In this document: one piece after another, positions 1 through 8,339 of the stretch
Numbering within the stretch: position 1 is the first letter of the stretch
How the letters are laid out: each line of letters begins with the position of its first letter
Assembly: GCA_900556395.1 (NCBI GenBank)
Contig: USOQ01000023.1
Location: 1 to 33,094, forward strand
Direction: 5' to 3'
Length of the DNA: 33,094 nucleotides
Origin: Candidatus Segatella caccae
GTDB taxonomy: Bacteria; Bacteroidota; Bacteroidia; Bacteroidales; Bacteroidaceae
Program-made: the position numbers and the translations under genes
The notes under the pieces: generated by a model
Database searches by the model: none
Seen by the model: only the letters and a program-made list of their open reading frames with translations
What the model was told of the DNA's origin: nothing

Positions 1-800
1 CAGGTGTTGATATCTGGATGAATACTCCTACACGTCCATTGGAGGCTTCTGGTACTTCAGGTGAGAAGGCTGAGATGAATGGTGTTGTAAACCTCTCTGT
101 ACTCGACGGTTGGTGGGTAGAAGGCTATCGTGAGGGTGCTGGTTGGGCTCTTCCTGAGAAGCGTACTTACCAGAATCAGGGTTATCAGGATCAGTTAGAT
201 GCTGCTACCATCTACAATATGTTGGAGAATGATATCGTTCCTATGTACTACAACAAGTGCCAGGAAGGTTACAGCAAGGAGTGGATTCAGGTAGTAAAGA
301 ACTCTATCGCTACTATTGCTCCTCATTACACCATGAAGCGTCAGTTGGATGACTACTTTGATAAGTTCTACAACAAGGAAGCAGCTCGTTTCAAGAAGTT
401 GAGTGCTAACGACAATGCTCTTGCTAAGGAGATAGCTCTATGGAAGGAGTCTGTAGCTGAGCGTTGGGATTCTATCCATGTTGTTTCTAAGAATGACGCT
501 TTGGCTGAAGGTATCGAGACAGGTAAGAAGTACAAGATTCAGTATGTCATCGACGAGCAGGGCTTGAACGATGCTGTCGGTTTGGAACTTGTAGTATTGA
601 AGGACCAGGTAGAGGATGGCAAGCAGATTTATGCTGTTTATCCATTCAATGTTATTGGTCACGAAGGCAATAACTATACTTTCGAGGCAGAGATAGAGCC
701 TATAAATGCTGGTTCGTTCAAGACTGCTGTTCGTATGTATCCTAAGAACGACAAGTTGCCTCATCGTCAGGACTTCTGCTATGTAAAGTGGTTGGACTAA
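1..800 (+). CDS. glgP: Alpha-glucan (glycogen) phosphorylase, C-terminal part
   Basis: The frame is open from base 3, so the gene begins before the window. Only about 265 C-terminal residues are visible. The segment EASGTSGEKAEMNG just inside the window matches the pyridoxal-phosphate site of GT35 phosphorylases, where the lysine (codon at about 66-68) forms the Schiff base with PLP. It is preceded by WMNTPTRPLEA, typical of the bacterial alpha-glucan phosphorylase subgroup. The enzyme releases glucose-1-phosphate from glycogen or maltodextrin by phosphorolysis in the cytoplasm. The tail after the catalytic core (about residues 150-260) is a beta-rich extension seen in this long subgroup. A strong terminator follows 64 bp after the stop. 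Whether a glycogen-synthase domain is fused upstream, as in some Bacteroidetes, cannot be seen. Confidence 0.88.
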   Translation, partial: GVDIWMNTPTRPLEASGTSGEKAEMNGVVNLSVLDGWWVEGYREGAGWALPEKRTYQNQGYQDQLDAATIYNMLENDIVPMYYNKCQEGYSKEWIQVVKNSIATIAPHYTMKRQLDDYFDKFYNKEAARFKKLSANDNALAKEIALWKESVAERWDSIHVVSKNDALAEGIETGKKYKIQYVIDEQGLNDAVGLELVVLKDQVEDGKQIYAVYPFNVIGHEGNNYTFEAEIEPINAGSFKTAVRMYPKNDKLPHRQDFCYVKWLD

Positions 801-864
801 TACGATAAATGTAATTTTGAAATATTGCTTTTGAGTTTAACTCAAAAGAAAGTATAAAAGACTT

Positions 865-906
865 GCCCGAAGCCCCGTAAAATCGGACTTCGGGCTTTCT
901 TTTTCT
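865..906 (+). terminator. Intrinsic terminator of the phosphorylase gene
   Basis: GCCCGAAG (865-872) pairs perfectly with CTTCGGGC (888-895), followed by a T-rich run to 906. The loop is 15 nt. Confidence 0.9.
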
Positions 907-1004
907 CCCTTATATCGAAATGGTGGTCCTGAAGTCGCTTTTAGCATTTGAATATGCTCCATAGTTGGGTGTGATACTTTTCTGCATTTTGTAAGAGAGT
1001 AGTA

Positions 1005-1730
1005 ATGAATAATATAGCAATCGAACTTTTCCTACTGAGTATTGGTGCCAGTTTTGTGCAGCGCACCACGGGCTTTGGTTTTGGTATCTTCATCATGACC
1101 ATGCTCCCTGCCATCATGCCTTCCTACGGTGAAGCTACCACATTGTCGGGCATTCTGGCAATGACAACATCACTGATCATTGTATTTCAAACACACAAAT
1201 ACATCGTTTGGAGAAGGCTTCTTCCTGTACTTCTTACATTTATTGTTGTGTCTGTGGGGGCCATATTTATGCTCAAGCGTATAGAACATGGCATTCTGAA
1301 TGTGTTGCTTGGCATCACGTTGATTATCATGAGCTTCTATTTCGCCTTCTTCAGCAAGCGCATCAAGGTGAAAACCACGATGCCAGTGCAGGTGGCAACA
1401 GGTGGATTGAGCGGACTGATGGGCGGCTTTTTTGGTATGCAAGGACCTCCTGCTGTGCTATATTTTGTTAGCTCAGAACCCGACAAAGAACATTATTTGG
1501 CAATAACGCAAGCTTATTTTCTTTTGGGCAACCTGATGATGACATTGGCAAGAACCTATAATGGTTTCTTTACGGTGACTGTGGCTACAGGTTATCTATA
1601 TGGTATTGCTGGCGTAATAGTTGGAAATCTGATTGGTACATGGGTGTTTAGACACATCGCAGGTTCTTTGCTCAAATACATAATTTATACATATATAGGA
1701 ATAAGCGGAGTAACATTTCTTTTAGAATGA
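1005..1730 (+). CDS. TauE/SafE family membrane permease
   Basis: A 241-residue polytopic inner-membrane protein with about seven to eight hydrophobic segments. It shows the duplicated glycine-rich signature of the TauE/SafE (former DUF81) family: QRTTGFGFG at about residues 19-27 and GGLSGLMGGFFGMQGPP at about 133-149. Family members move sulfite, sulfoacetate or other organosulfonates and small anions, but the substrate cannot be read from sequence. It stands alone, facing prs, and the two genes share a bidirectional terminator. The ATG at 1005 is chosen because hydrophobic sequence begins immediately after it. A weak promoter-like TACTTTTC lies at 975-982. Confidence 0.85.
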   Translation: MNNIAIELFLLSIGASFVQRTTGFGFGIFIMTMLPAIMPSYGEATTLSGILAMTTSLIIVFQTHKYIVWRRLLPVLLTFIVVSVGAIFMLKRIEHGILNVLLGITLIIMSFYFAFFSKRIKVKTTMPVQVATGGLSGLMGGFFGMQGPPAVLYFVSSEPDKEHYLAITQAYFLLGNLMMTLARTYNGFFTVTVATGYLYGIAGVIVGNLIGTWVFRHIAGSLLKYIIYTYIGISGVTFLLE

Positions 1731-1750
1731 GAGAAATAGTGCCAATATAC

Positions 1751-1788
1751 AAAAAGCCTTTTCTGAAATAATCAGAAAAGGCTTTTTT
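1751..1788. terminator. Bidirectional intrinsic terminator between convergent genes
   Basis: AAAAAGCCTTTTCTGA (1751-1766) pairs with TCAGAAAAGGCTTTTTT (1772-1788). A-runs on the 5' side and T-runs on the 3' side let it work for both the permease gene and prs. Confidence 0.9.
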
Positions 1789-1810
1789 GTATATTTAAGG
1801 AAAATAAGTA

Positions 1811-2749
1811 TTATACGAGATACTGTGAAGAGATACTTTCATTATCTTCCACTCTGCGGATAGTTTCAGCAAACATATCAGCAATAGTGAGCTGTTTTAC
1901 CTTGTCGCAACGTTTGGTATAAGGAATAGAGTCGGTGAAGACAATCTCTTCAAGGGCTGATGCCTGAACGCGCTCTGAGGCAGGTCCACTCATGACGCAG
2001 TGTGAAGCGCATGCTCGAACGGTTTTAGCTCCAGCTTCCTTCATGATATCTGCAGCCTTAGTGATAGTACCAGCAGTATCAACCATGTCGTCAATGATGA
2101 CAACATTCTTGTCCTTCACGTCACCAATAATCTGCATGCTTGCTACCACATTTGCGCGAGCGCGTGTCTTGTTGCAGAGTACCAGTGGGCACCCCAAATA
2201 TTTAGCGTAAGTGTTGGCACGCTTAGAACCGCCTACGTCAGGAGATGCGATTACTAAATTGTCAAGATTCAAGCTCTGCAGATAAGGGAGAATGACGCCT
2301 GAAGCATAAAGATGGTCTACTGGAACATCGAAGAAACCCTGGATCTGGTCTGCGTGGAGGTCCATCGTAATCAAGCGATCGATGCCAGCAACACTCAGCA
2401 AGTCGGCAACGAGTTTGGCACCGATACTTACGCGAGGCTTGTCTTTGCGGTCTTGTCTTGCCCAACCAAAATAAGGAACGACAGCGATGATGTGTTTAGC
2501 TGAAGCACGCTTAGCTGCATCAATCATCAGGAGTAATTCCATCAAGTTGTCAGAATTAGGGAAAGTACTCTGTACGAGGAACACGTCGCGACCACGAATA
2601 GACTCCTCGAAAGAGACGCCAAATTCGCCATCAGAGAACTTAGTAACCACTAAGTTACCGAGAGGGCAATTTAAACTTGCACAGATTTTTTCTGCAAGGT
2701 ATCTCGAGTTTGTACCAGAGAATACCAAAAAAGAGTTCTTATCACTCAT
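1811..2749 (-). CDS. prs: Ribose-phosphate pyrophosphokinase (PRPP synthase)
   Basis: The protein has 312 residues, the usual length of class I PRPP synthases. It makes phosphoribosyl pyrophosphate from ribose-5-phosphate and ATP for purine, pyrimidine, histidine, tryptophan and NAD synthesis. Visible motifs: the flexible-loop segment PYFGWARQDRKDKPR (about residues 92-106), the metal-binding DLHADQIQGFF (about 130-140), and the PRPP-binding loop VVIIDDMVDTAGT (about 216-228). The N-terminal FSGTNSRYLAEKI is also typical. It follows the ThiE-like gene by 38 bp on the same strand, so the two are probably co-transcribed. Confidence 0.97.
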   Translation of the reverse strand: MSDKNSFLVFSGTNSRYLAEKICASLNCPLGNLVVTKFSDGEFGVSFEESIRGRDVFLVQSTFPNSDNLMELLLMIDAAKRASAKHIIAVVPYFGWARQDRKDKPRVSIGAKLVADLLSVAGIDRLITMDLHADQIQGFFDVPVDHLYASGVILPYLQSLNLDNLVIASPDVGGSKRANTYAKYLGCPLVLCNKTRARANVVASMQIIGDVKDKNVVIIDDMVDTAGTITKAADIMKEAGAKTVRACASHCVMSGPASERVQASALEEIVFTDSIPYTKRCDKVKQLTIADMFAETIRRVEDNESISSQYLV

Positions 2750-2787
2750 TTCTTTTTCTTGTGTTATGTGGATTAATGTTTTACTTC

Positions 2788-3396
2788 TTAACTGACAGCT
2801 TTTCTCAGCTTTTCGAAATGACCAATGAGTTCCTTAAAATCATTTTCGTTGTGTATGTCAAAACGATTCCAAAGGTCTCCGCAAATAACAACGCCTCCAA
2901 ATCCTAAGCGTTTTGCTATTTGTATGTTTTCTAAACTCATTCCTCCTAAGGCGTAGACTTTTTTGTCTATCAATCCCTTGTCGGCTGCCATTTCAAGTTG
3001 CTGCATGGAGAATGTAGATTTCTCATCCTTGAACTCAATACAATCAAATACATTTTTCAGAAAAACATAGTTTGATTTCTTTTTCATTTCCTTAAGCATA
3101 TTCAAGTCTGAGCATGAACGACTGAATTTACCCTTGTAACCGTCAGGGACATGAGCTTGTGGGTCGTCTATATGGATTCCAGCCAAATTGTATTCGCTCT
3201 TCAAATAATAATGATCGTGTACTACAATCTTGCGACAAAAATCTTCAGGCAAGAGAGTCAGTAAGCGTTCAGAGTACATGGGCGAAGTGTTGGGTTTGAA
3301 CAGGTGTAAGTTGTCCATACCTTCATCGAACAATGAGGCTAATATTTTGTCTTCTTCCACGAAGAATGTGGACTTTGTCATTATTACTAATTTCAT
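2788..3396 (-). CDS. Thiamine-phosphate synthase-like (ThiE/TenI superfamily) protein
   Basis: The protein has about 202 residues and a TIM-barrel pattern of the ThiE/TenI superfamily: LVIMTKS as strand 1, LHLFKP as strand 2, AGIHIDDP in the middle, ALGGMSLENI, then a final GGVVICGDLW phosphate-binding region. ThiE joins hydroxymethylpyrimidine diphosphate and thiazole phosphate to give thiamine phosphate. The usual GPVFPTxTK segment reads VFLKNVFDCIEFKDEKST here, so true ThiE activity is uncertain; a tautomerase-like or divergent role is possible. The ATG at 3396 is chosen because a longer in-frame start at 3447 would place the -7 promoter box (3417-3424) inside the coding region. Other thi genes are absent from the window. 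It is divergent from nspC and upstream of prs. Confidence 0.7.
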   Translation of the reverse strand: MKLVIMTKSTFFVEEDKILASLFDEGMDNLHLFKPNTSPMYSERLLTLLPEDFCRKIVVHDHYYLKSEYNLAGIHIDDPQAHVPDGYKGKFSRSCSDLNMLKEMKKKSNYVFLKNVFDCIEFKDEKSTFSMQQLEMAADKGLIDKKVYALGGMSLENIQIAKRLGFGGVVICGDLWNRFDIHNENDFKELIGHFEKLRKAVS

Positions 3397-3416
3397 CGTC
3401 TGTGTATTTTGTGATG

Positions 3417-3424
3417 CAAAAGTA
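3417..3424 (-). promoter_or_regulatory. -7 box for the ThiE-like/prs unit
   Basis: Read on the minus strand this is TACTTTTG, a full match to the Bacteroidetes -7 consensus TAnnTTTG, 20 bp upstream of the chosen start. Confidence 0.6.
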
Positions 3425-3440
3425 TTAAAAAAAATGGGAA

Positions 3441-3475
3441 CTTGCAATTTTATAAGAGATAAAAAGCTATCTTTG
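3441..3475 (+). promoter_or_regulatory. Promoter of nspC
   Basis: TATCTTTG at 3468-3475 matches the Bacteroidetes -7 consensus. A CTTG at 3441-3444 may be the -33 box, though the 23-nt spacing is slightly long. The start codon is 27 bp downstream. Confidence 0.6.
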
Positions 3476-3502
3476 CACTCGAAAATTAATATTTATCAAG
3501 AT

Positions 3503-4678
3503 ATGACCGTAAATTTAGCGAATTTTAATGAAGTTCATGTGCCAATTTATCTTTTGGAGGAGGAGCGTCTGCGCAACAATTTGTCGCTTATCCGAAGTGT
3601 AGCCGATCGTGCTGATGTTGAAATCATCCTTGCTTTTAAGGCTTATGCTTTATGGAAAACCTTCCCCATATTCAGAGAGTATATTCATGCCACGACTGCC
3701 AGCTCTTTGAGTGAGGCAAGATTGGCTTTTGAGGAGTTTGGTAGTAAGGCGCATACTTATTCACCTGCTTATACTGATTATGAAATTGATGAGATAGCAA
3801 GATGTTCCAGTCACATCTCGTTCAATTCTCTGTCGCAGTATGCTCGTTATCACGAGAGAGTGAGGCATGTGAATTCTGAAATAAGTTGTGGATTGAGAGT
3901 TAATCCAGGTTATTCAGAAGTCGGTACGTTACTTTATAATCCTTGTGCACCAGGCAGTCGTTTTGGTGTGACGGCTTCTCAGCTGCCCTCTCAGTTACCT
4001 CATGATATCGAAGGTTTCCATTGTCATTGTCATTGTGAGAGTGGGGCAGATGTCTTTGAGCGAACTTTAGCGCATATAGAAGAGCAGTTTGCTGACTGGT
4101 TCTCTCAGTTGAAATGGATTAATTTTGGTGGAGGTCATTTGATGACTCGTTCAGACTATGATGTATTACACCTTATTAATATAATAAAGGGATTCCATCA
4201 GCGCTATCCTCATCTCAAGGTTGTCATGGAGCCTGGAAGTGCTTTTGGTTGGCAAACAGGAGCTTTGGTCTCTCAAGTTGTCGATGTAGTGGAGAATGGT
4301 GGAATTCGTACTGCAATACTCAATGTTAGTTTTACCTGTCATATGCCCGACTGTTTGGAAATGCCCTATATGCCTACTGTAAGAAATGCCAAAAACATAG
4401 AGGTAGAAGATATGATGAAGGCTCCAGAGGGTGAACATATTTATCGTTTGGGGGGTAATAGTTGTCTTAGTGGTGATTTTATGGGCTACTGGCAGTTTGA
4501 TCATGAGTTAAAAATAGGAGAGAACGTGATCTTCGAGGACATGCTGCATTATACAACAGTGAAGACAAATACCTTTAATGGCATTTCTCATCCTGCTATT
4601 GGTATCGTTCATCTTGATGGTAATATGGAAATATTGCGTCAGTTTGGCTATGAAGACTATAAAAACAGGATGGATTAG
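3503..4678 (+). CDS. nspC: Carboxynorspermidine decarboxylase
   Basis: From the ATG at 3503 the protein has 391 residues, normal for NspC. It belongs to the PLP-dependent alanine-racemase-fold decarboxylases and converts carboxy(nor)spermidine to (nor)spermidine, the last step of the alternative polyamine route found in Bacteroidetes and Vibrio. Visible: PLP lysine K46 in ILAFKAYAL, the CHCHCESGAD segment, GGGHL, and the C-terminal active-site stretch HMPDCLEMPY. The open frame runs further upstream, but the promoter box at 3468-3475 lies inside that extension, so 3503 is the better start. The partner carboxynorspermidine dehydrogenase is not nearby. Its terminator is at 4700-4777. Confidence 0.93.
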   Translation: MTVNLANFNEVHVPIYLLEEERLRNNLSLIRSVADRADVEIILAFKAYALWKTFPIFREYIHATTASSLSEARLAFEEFGSKAHTYSPAYTDYEIDEIARCSSHISFNSLSQYARYHERVRHVNSEISCGLRVNPGYSEVGTLLYNPCAPGSRFGVTASQLPSQLPHDIEGFHCHCHCESGADVFERTLAHIEEQFADWFSQLKWINFGGGHLMTRSDYDVLHLINIIKGFHQRYPHLKVVMEPGSAFGWQTGALVSQVVDVVENGGIRTAILNVSFTCHMPDCLEMPYMPTVRNAKNIEVEDMMKAPEGEHIYRLGGNSCLSGDFMGYWQFDHELKIGENVIFEDMLHYTTVKTNTFNGISHPAIGIVHLDGNMEILRQFGYEDYKNRMD

Positions 4679-4699
4679 AATAAGTACTAAAAAGAATAG

Positions 4700-4777
4700 A
4701 AAAGCGCCCTTTTTCGAGTAAAATAGCACAATAATAGGGTTATTTGTAAAGAAAGTAAACTAAAGGGCGCTTTTTTT
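4700..4777 (+). terminator. Long-loop intrinsic terminator after nspC
   Basis: AAAAGCGCCCTTT (4700-4712) pairs with AAAGGGCGCTTTT (4762-4774), followed by more T. The intervening loop of about 49 nt is unusually long. Confidence 0.75.
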
Positions 4778-4797
4778 GAAAAAAAATATAGAAAAAG

Positions 4798-4828
4798 TTT
4801 GGCGGTTCAAGAAAAAGTCGTACCTTTG
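4798..4828 (+). promoter_or_regulatory. Promoter of the tRNA cluster
   Basis: TTTG (4798-4801), 19 nt spacer, TACCTTTG (4821-4828): a near-ideal Bacteroidetes housekeeping promoter 44 bp before the first tRNA. Confidence 0.85.
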
Positions 4829-4872
4829 CAACCGCATTTAGAGAAATGCTCCTAATAATTAGGAAATTACTT

Positions 4873-4945
<73 letters not shown>

Positions 4946-4987
4946 CAGACATTCTGAAAGAACCAAAACAGGAGGGTGATCTTCTAA

Positions 4988-5069
4988 GCCCAAGTGGCGG
5001 AATTGGTAGACGCGCACGTTTCAGGTGCGTGTGTTTCACAACGTGCAGGTTCGAGTCCTGTCTTGGGCA
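4988..5069 (+). tRNA. tRNA-Leu (CAG)
   Basis: A class II tRNA of 82 nt. Acceptor GCCCAAG pairs with CTTGGGC (5062-5068), discriminator A. Anticodon stem CACGT/GCGTG with loop TTCAGGT gives anticodon CAG at 5022-5024. A variable arm and TTCGAGT T loop are present. CCA is not encoded. Confidence 0.96.
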
Positions 5070-5095
5070 CGGTTATCAGAATATTTTGAAATGTT

Positions 5096-5182
5096 GGAGA
5101 GGTGGCGGAATTGGTAGACGCGCTACTTTGAGGGGGTAGTGACAATTGTGTCGTGGGAGTTCGAGTCTCCTCCTCTTCACCA
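5096..5182 (+). tRNA. tRNA-Leu (GAG), CCA encoded
   Basis: A class II tRNA. Acceptor GGAGAGG pairs with CCTCTTC (5172-5178) with one G-T wobble, then discriminator A and an encoded CCA (5180-5182). Anticodon stem CTACT/GGTAG with loop TTGAGGG gives GAG at 5130-5132. A variable arm is present. Confidence 0.95.
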
Positions 5183-5201
5183 TTTTTATTTATCTTTTGT
5201 T

Positions 5202-5274
<73 letters not shown>

Positions 5275-5318
5275 CTTTTTTTTATTTTCTATGATTATTA
5301 GAAAAATACACTTAACTT

Positions 5319-5855
5319 ATGAATTTATATTTACGATACTTTGATAGAGAGGTTTTTGTATCTAATGCAGAACAAGCTATAGATTTTTTGAGAAGTATTC
5401 CGGAAATTTCAGTTGATGCCGAATTGGAGGCAGATATTCGGGAATATGCAGCAAGTGATGTTTGTTATCCAAAGCGTTATAAGGTACGCCCTCGTGTCTA
5501 TTTTATCGTTATCAAGACAGCTGCAGCCAATATGCAAGATTTCAAAGATAAGAAAGCTGTACGTCCTGTTGCCGCTGTTCGTGAGGCGGCTGAAGGAATG
5601 TACAACCGACTTACCGAAGAACGTCCTGGTTGGTATGAAGGAAGTTTGGACTTTAAGCGCGTTGTCTTGATTCCTTCAACAGGAAAATTTGAATATCGAG
5701 ATACTCATTTTGTTGCTAATCTAAAGGCAGTATCAGGACAAGATTGCTATGATCGTTTGATAGAACATCTTCGCGAGCGTGTCGATTCTCGTAGTCAATT
5801 TCCATCTGTAAAAGGTAAAAACTTCCATTTCCGTTATTTAGGAATGTGGAAATAA
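5319..5855 (+). CDS. Conserved hypothetical protein upstream of ssb
   Basis: A 178-residue, probably cytoplasmic, mixed alpha/beta protein without signal peptide or membrane segment. I do not recognise a named family. Visible features: a basic, aromatic-rich centre (YPKRYKVRPRVYFIVIKTAA, about residues 51-70), a helix-like PVAAVREAAEGMYNRL, and an aromatic C-terminal end FHFRYLGMWK. It begins the co-oriented run to ssb (13 bp gap), gldE, the phosphopantetheinyl transferase and the phytase-like gene. Other Bacteroidetes often have mutY in this position before ssb-gldE. The start at 5319 follows the last tRNA by 44 bp. Confidence 0.75.
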   Translation: MNLYLRYFDREVFVSNAEQAIDFLRSIPEISVDAELEADIREYAASDVCYPKRYKVRPRVYFIVIKTAAANMQDFKDKKAVRPVAAVREAAEGMYNRLTEERPGWYEGSLDFKRVVLIPSTGKFEYRDTHFVANLKAVSGQDCYDRLIEHLRERVDSRSQFPSVKGKNFHFRYLGMWK

Positions 5856-5868
5856 AGCATTTTGAGTT

Positions 5869-6306
5869 ATGAATAAGGTAATGTTGATTGGTAATGTAGG
5901 TAAAGAGCCTGATGTGCGCTATTATGAAGCTGATCAGGCTGTGGCTCAGGTTTCCTTAGCAACTACGGAGAAGGGTTATACGTTGCCTAATGGTACTCAG
6001 ATACCAGATCGCACCGAATGGCATAATCTTGTGTTTTATCGCAGTTTGGCTAAAATCGTAGAAAAGTATGTACACAAGGGTGATAAACTCTATGTAGAAG
6101 GAAAAATACGTTATCGTTTCTACGATGACAAGCAGGGAAAGCGTCGCTTTGTTACAGAAATCTATGTTGATAATATGGAGTTGCTTACCCCTAAGTCAGC
6201 GTCTACTCATGCTACAGATGCGTCAACTTCAACTGTCGAATCTCATACTGTTGGCTCTCAGGCAGAGACATCTTCTACCTCAGACAATAGTAATCTCCCT
6301 TTCTAA
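5869..6306 (+). CDS. ssb: Single-stranded DNA-binding protein
   Basis: A 145-residue SSB. The OB fold spans about residues 1-105 (MNKVMLIGNVGKEPDVRYYE, then TEWHNLVFYRSLAKIVEKYV and KLYVEGKIRYRFY). A Ser/Thr-rich linker and the C-terminal tip DNSNLPF follow. The tip recruits replication and repair partners; here it is less acidic than the DDDIPF of E. coli but keeps LPF. The protein coats single-stranded DNA during replication, repair and recombination. It lies 21 bp upstream of gldE. Confidence 0.96.
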   Translation: MNKVMLIGNVGKEPDVRYYEADQAVAQVSLATTEKGYTLPNGTQIPDRTEWHNLVFYRSLAKIVEKYVHKGDKLYVEGKIRYRFYDDKQGKRRFVTEIYVDNMELLTPKSASTHATDASTSTVESHTVGSQAETSSTSDNSNLPF

Positions 6307-6327
6307 TTCTTAAAGTTATTTATAACA

Positions 6328-7671
6328 TTGGATATATCAACTTTAACAGAAGCATTTAGTGATGTCAGCGTACAAGCGCCATCATTGGGTGTTTATCTTG
6401 CAGGACTATTGGCCATTGCTTTAGTTTTTCTTTCAGCATTTGCCAGTGGTTCTGAAATTGCATTTTTTAGTTTGTCGCCTACTGATGTAGCAGAGCTTGA
6501 GGATGAAAAGACATCAAGCGACTCAAAGATTCAGATGCTGCGTGAAGATTCTGAGCGCACCTTGGCGACGATATTGATTACCAACAACTTTGTCAATGTC
6601 ATGATAGTTATGTTGTTGAGTAATATTTTTGTCAGCATCGTTAAGTTCGGGCCTATGGCTTATTGGCTTGAATTCTTGATAATGACGGTTTTCCTTACCT
6701 TCCTCTTATTGCTTTTTGGTGAAATCATGCCGAAGGTATATTGTCGTCAGAATCCGCTACGTTTTTGTCGTCGCAGTGTTGATGCCATTCTCTTTGCTCG
6801 CAAGATATTTTGGCCCATAGAGACAATTCTTCTTAAGAGTGGAATGCTTGCAGAAAAGGTAATGAAGAAAGAGTCGCATGTATTGAGTGTAGACGAACTT
6901 GAACAGGCATTGGAGCTTACCGACAAGGATGATATCAAGAATGAGCAAAGTATGCTCCAAGGTATTATTCGTTTTGGCGACGAAACAGCCAAAGAGGTTA
7001 TGACCAGTCGTCAGAATATTGTAGATCTTGATATTCACAGCAACTATGCAGATGTATTGAAATGTATAGTAGAGAATAACTATAGTCGTATACCTGTTTA
7101 TCAAGACAATACCGATAATATCCGTGGCATCTTATATATCAAGGACTTGTTGCCTCATTTAGGTAAGCCTGCTAATTTCCGTTGGCAGAGTTTGATTCGT
7201 CCACCTTATTTTGTTCCCGAAACAAAGAAGATCGACGATTTGCTACGTGAGTTTCAAGAAAACAAAGTACATATTGCCATTGTTGTGGATGAGTTTGGAG
7301 GCACCAGTGGAATCGTTACCTTAGAGGATATTCTCGAAGAGATTGTCGGTGAGATCAATGATGAATATGATGAGGAAGAAAAGTTCTACTCAAAATTGAA
7401 TTATAACACATTCGTTTTTGAGGGTAAGACATTGCTTACCGATTTTTGTCGCATTTTGAATATCGATGATGAAGAGTTTGTAGAGGTGGAAGGTGATGCA
7501 GATACCTTAGCAGGCTTATTGTTGGAGATAAAAGGAGACTTCCCAAGTATCCACGAGAAATTGGATTACAAGAATTACTCTTTTGAGGTGATGGAAATAG
7601 AAGAGCGTCGCATCAGCAAAATCAAGGTAACGGTACATCCCGTAAGAAACGTTTTGGATACCGATCAATAG
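6328..7671 (+). CDS. gldE: GldE-type CNNM/CBS-domain membrane protein
   Basis: A 447-residue protein in the CorC/CNNM arrangement: DUF21 transmembrane domain (about 20-190, with GSEIAFFSLSPTD and GEIMPK), a CBS pair (about 215-340, including the signature DEFGGTSGIVTLEDILEEIVG), and a C-terminal CorC/HlyC domain (about 355-440). CNNM relatives handle Mg2+/Co2+. GldE was first linked to gliding in Flavobacterium, but it is also present in non-motile Bacteroidales, so motility should not be inferred. Translation appears to begin at TTG (6328), 21 bp after ssb; the next in-frame ATG would remove the first membrane helix. Confidence 0.9.
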   Translation: MDISTLTEAFSDVSVQAPSLGVYLAGLLAIALVFLSAFASGSEIAFFSLSPTDVAELEDEKTSSDSKIQMLREDSERTLATILITNNFVNVMIVMLLSNIFVSIVKFGPMAYWLEFLIMTVFLTFLLLLFGEIMPKVYCRQNPLRFCRRSVDAILFARKIFWPIETILLKSGMLAEKVMKKESHVLSVDELEQALELTDKDDIKNEQSMLQGIIRFGDETAKEVMTSRQNIVDLDIHSNYADVLKCIVENNYSRIPVYQDNTDNIRGILYIKDLLPHLGKPANFRWQSLIRPPYFVPETKKIDDLLREFQENKVHIAIVVDEFGGTSGIVTLEDILEEIVGEINDEYDEEEKFYSKLNYNTFVFEGKTLLTDFCRILNIDDEEFVEVEGDADTLAGLLLEIKGDFPSIHEKLDYKNYSFEVMEIEERRISKIKVTVHPVRNVLDTDQ

Positions 7672-7685
7672 AGGAGAGAGGGATT

Positions 7686-8339
7686 ATGGCGGTTGTTAAC
7701 ATACGAGAAGTTTATCCAGGTGTTAGTTTAGGACTTTGGCAGTTGGAAGAAACGACAGAGGAAATGTTTGACAAGTATCCTCATCTTTTGCCTTATCGTT
7801 CTACACTGGATAAGAAATATAAGAGTCAAGATCGTAAGCTCGAGTTCCTTGCCATCCGTGCATTGATGTACGAGATGCTTCGTTTGAATGGTGCTTCTAA
7901 AGGTTTACTTTCCCATGCAGCTGATTTCACTCATAACGAGTCTGGTAAACCATTGTTTCGAGGTTACCATGTCAGTATTTCTCATACCAGGGGTTATGCA
8001 GCTCTTATCATTTCCAAGACTCATGAAGTTGCTGTAGACATTGAGTATATGAGTGACCGGGTAGAGCGTATTACTTCCAAGTATCTTCGTAACGATGAGC
8101 GAGCAGACTGCTTGGATGCCAAGTTGGTGCATTGGTGTGCCAAGGAGACAGTCTATAAATTGTTTTCTGAGGATAAACTTCAGTTTGAAGAAATGCGAGT
8201 GAAACCTTTCGACACGATGGCAGATTGGGCTTGCGATGTAGAGAATCTTAAGAATCATCATACAGCCCATGTGGATTTTGAACTGGCCATAGATTTTGTT
8301 TTGACCTATTCGATATGGAACCCCAAAATATGCAAATGA
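7686..8339 (+). CDS. 4'-phosphopantetheinyl transferase family protein
   Basis: A 217-residue Sfp-type transferase. Diagnostic features: ESGKPLF (about 85-91), SISHTRGYA (about 97-105), the Mg-binding VDIE (D118, E120) and WCAKETVYKLF (W150, K153, E154). It moves phosphopantetheine from CoA to a carrier protein, probably the acyl carrier protein or a secondary-metabolite carrier. A purine-rich GAGGAGAGAGG stretch precedes the ATG. Its 3' end overlaps the next gene by an ATGA, implying translational coupling. Linkage to gldE is typical of Bacteroidetes. Confidence 0.92.
   Translation: MAVVNIREVYPGVSLGLWQLEETTEEMFDKYPHLLPYRSTLDKKYKSQDRKLEFLAIRALMYEMLRLNGASKGLLSHAADFTHNESGKPLFRGYHVSISHTRGYAALIISKTHEVAVDIEYMSDRVERITSKYLRNDERADCLDAKLVHWCAKETVYKLFSEDKLQFEEMRVKPFDTMADWACDVENLKNHHTAHVDFELAIDFVLTYSIWNPKICK

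Noticed and set aside
3230..3502. An N-terminal extension of the nspC frame from 3230
   Set aside because: It overlaps the divergent ThiE-like gene and contains the nspC promoter box at 3468-3475; the protein starting at 3503 has the normal family length.
6328..7671. Evidence for gliding motility from the GldE match
   Set aside because: GldE homologues are widespread in non-gliding Bacteroidales and no other gld genes are present.
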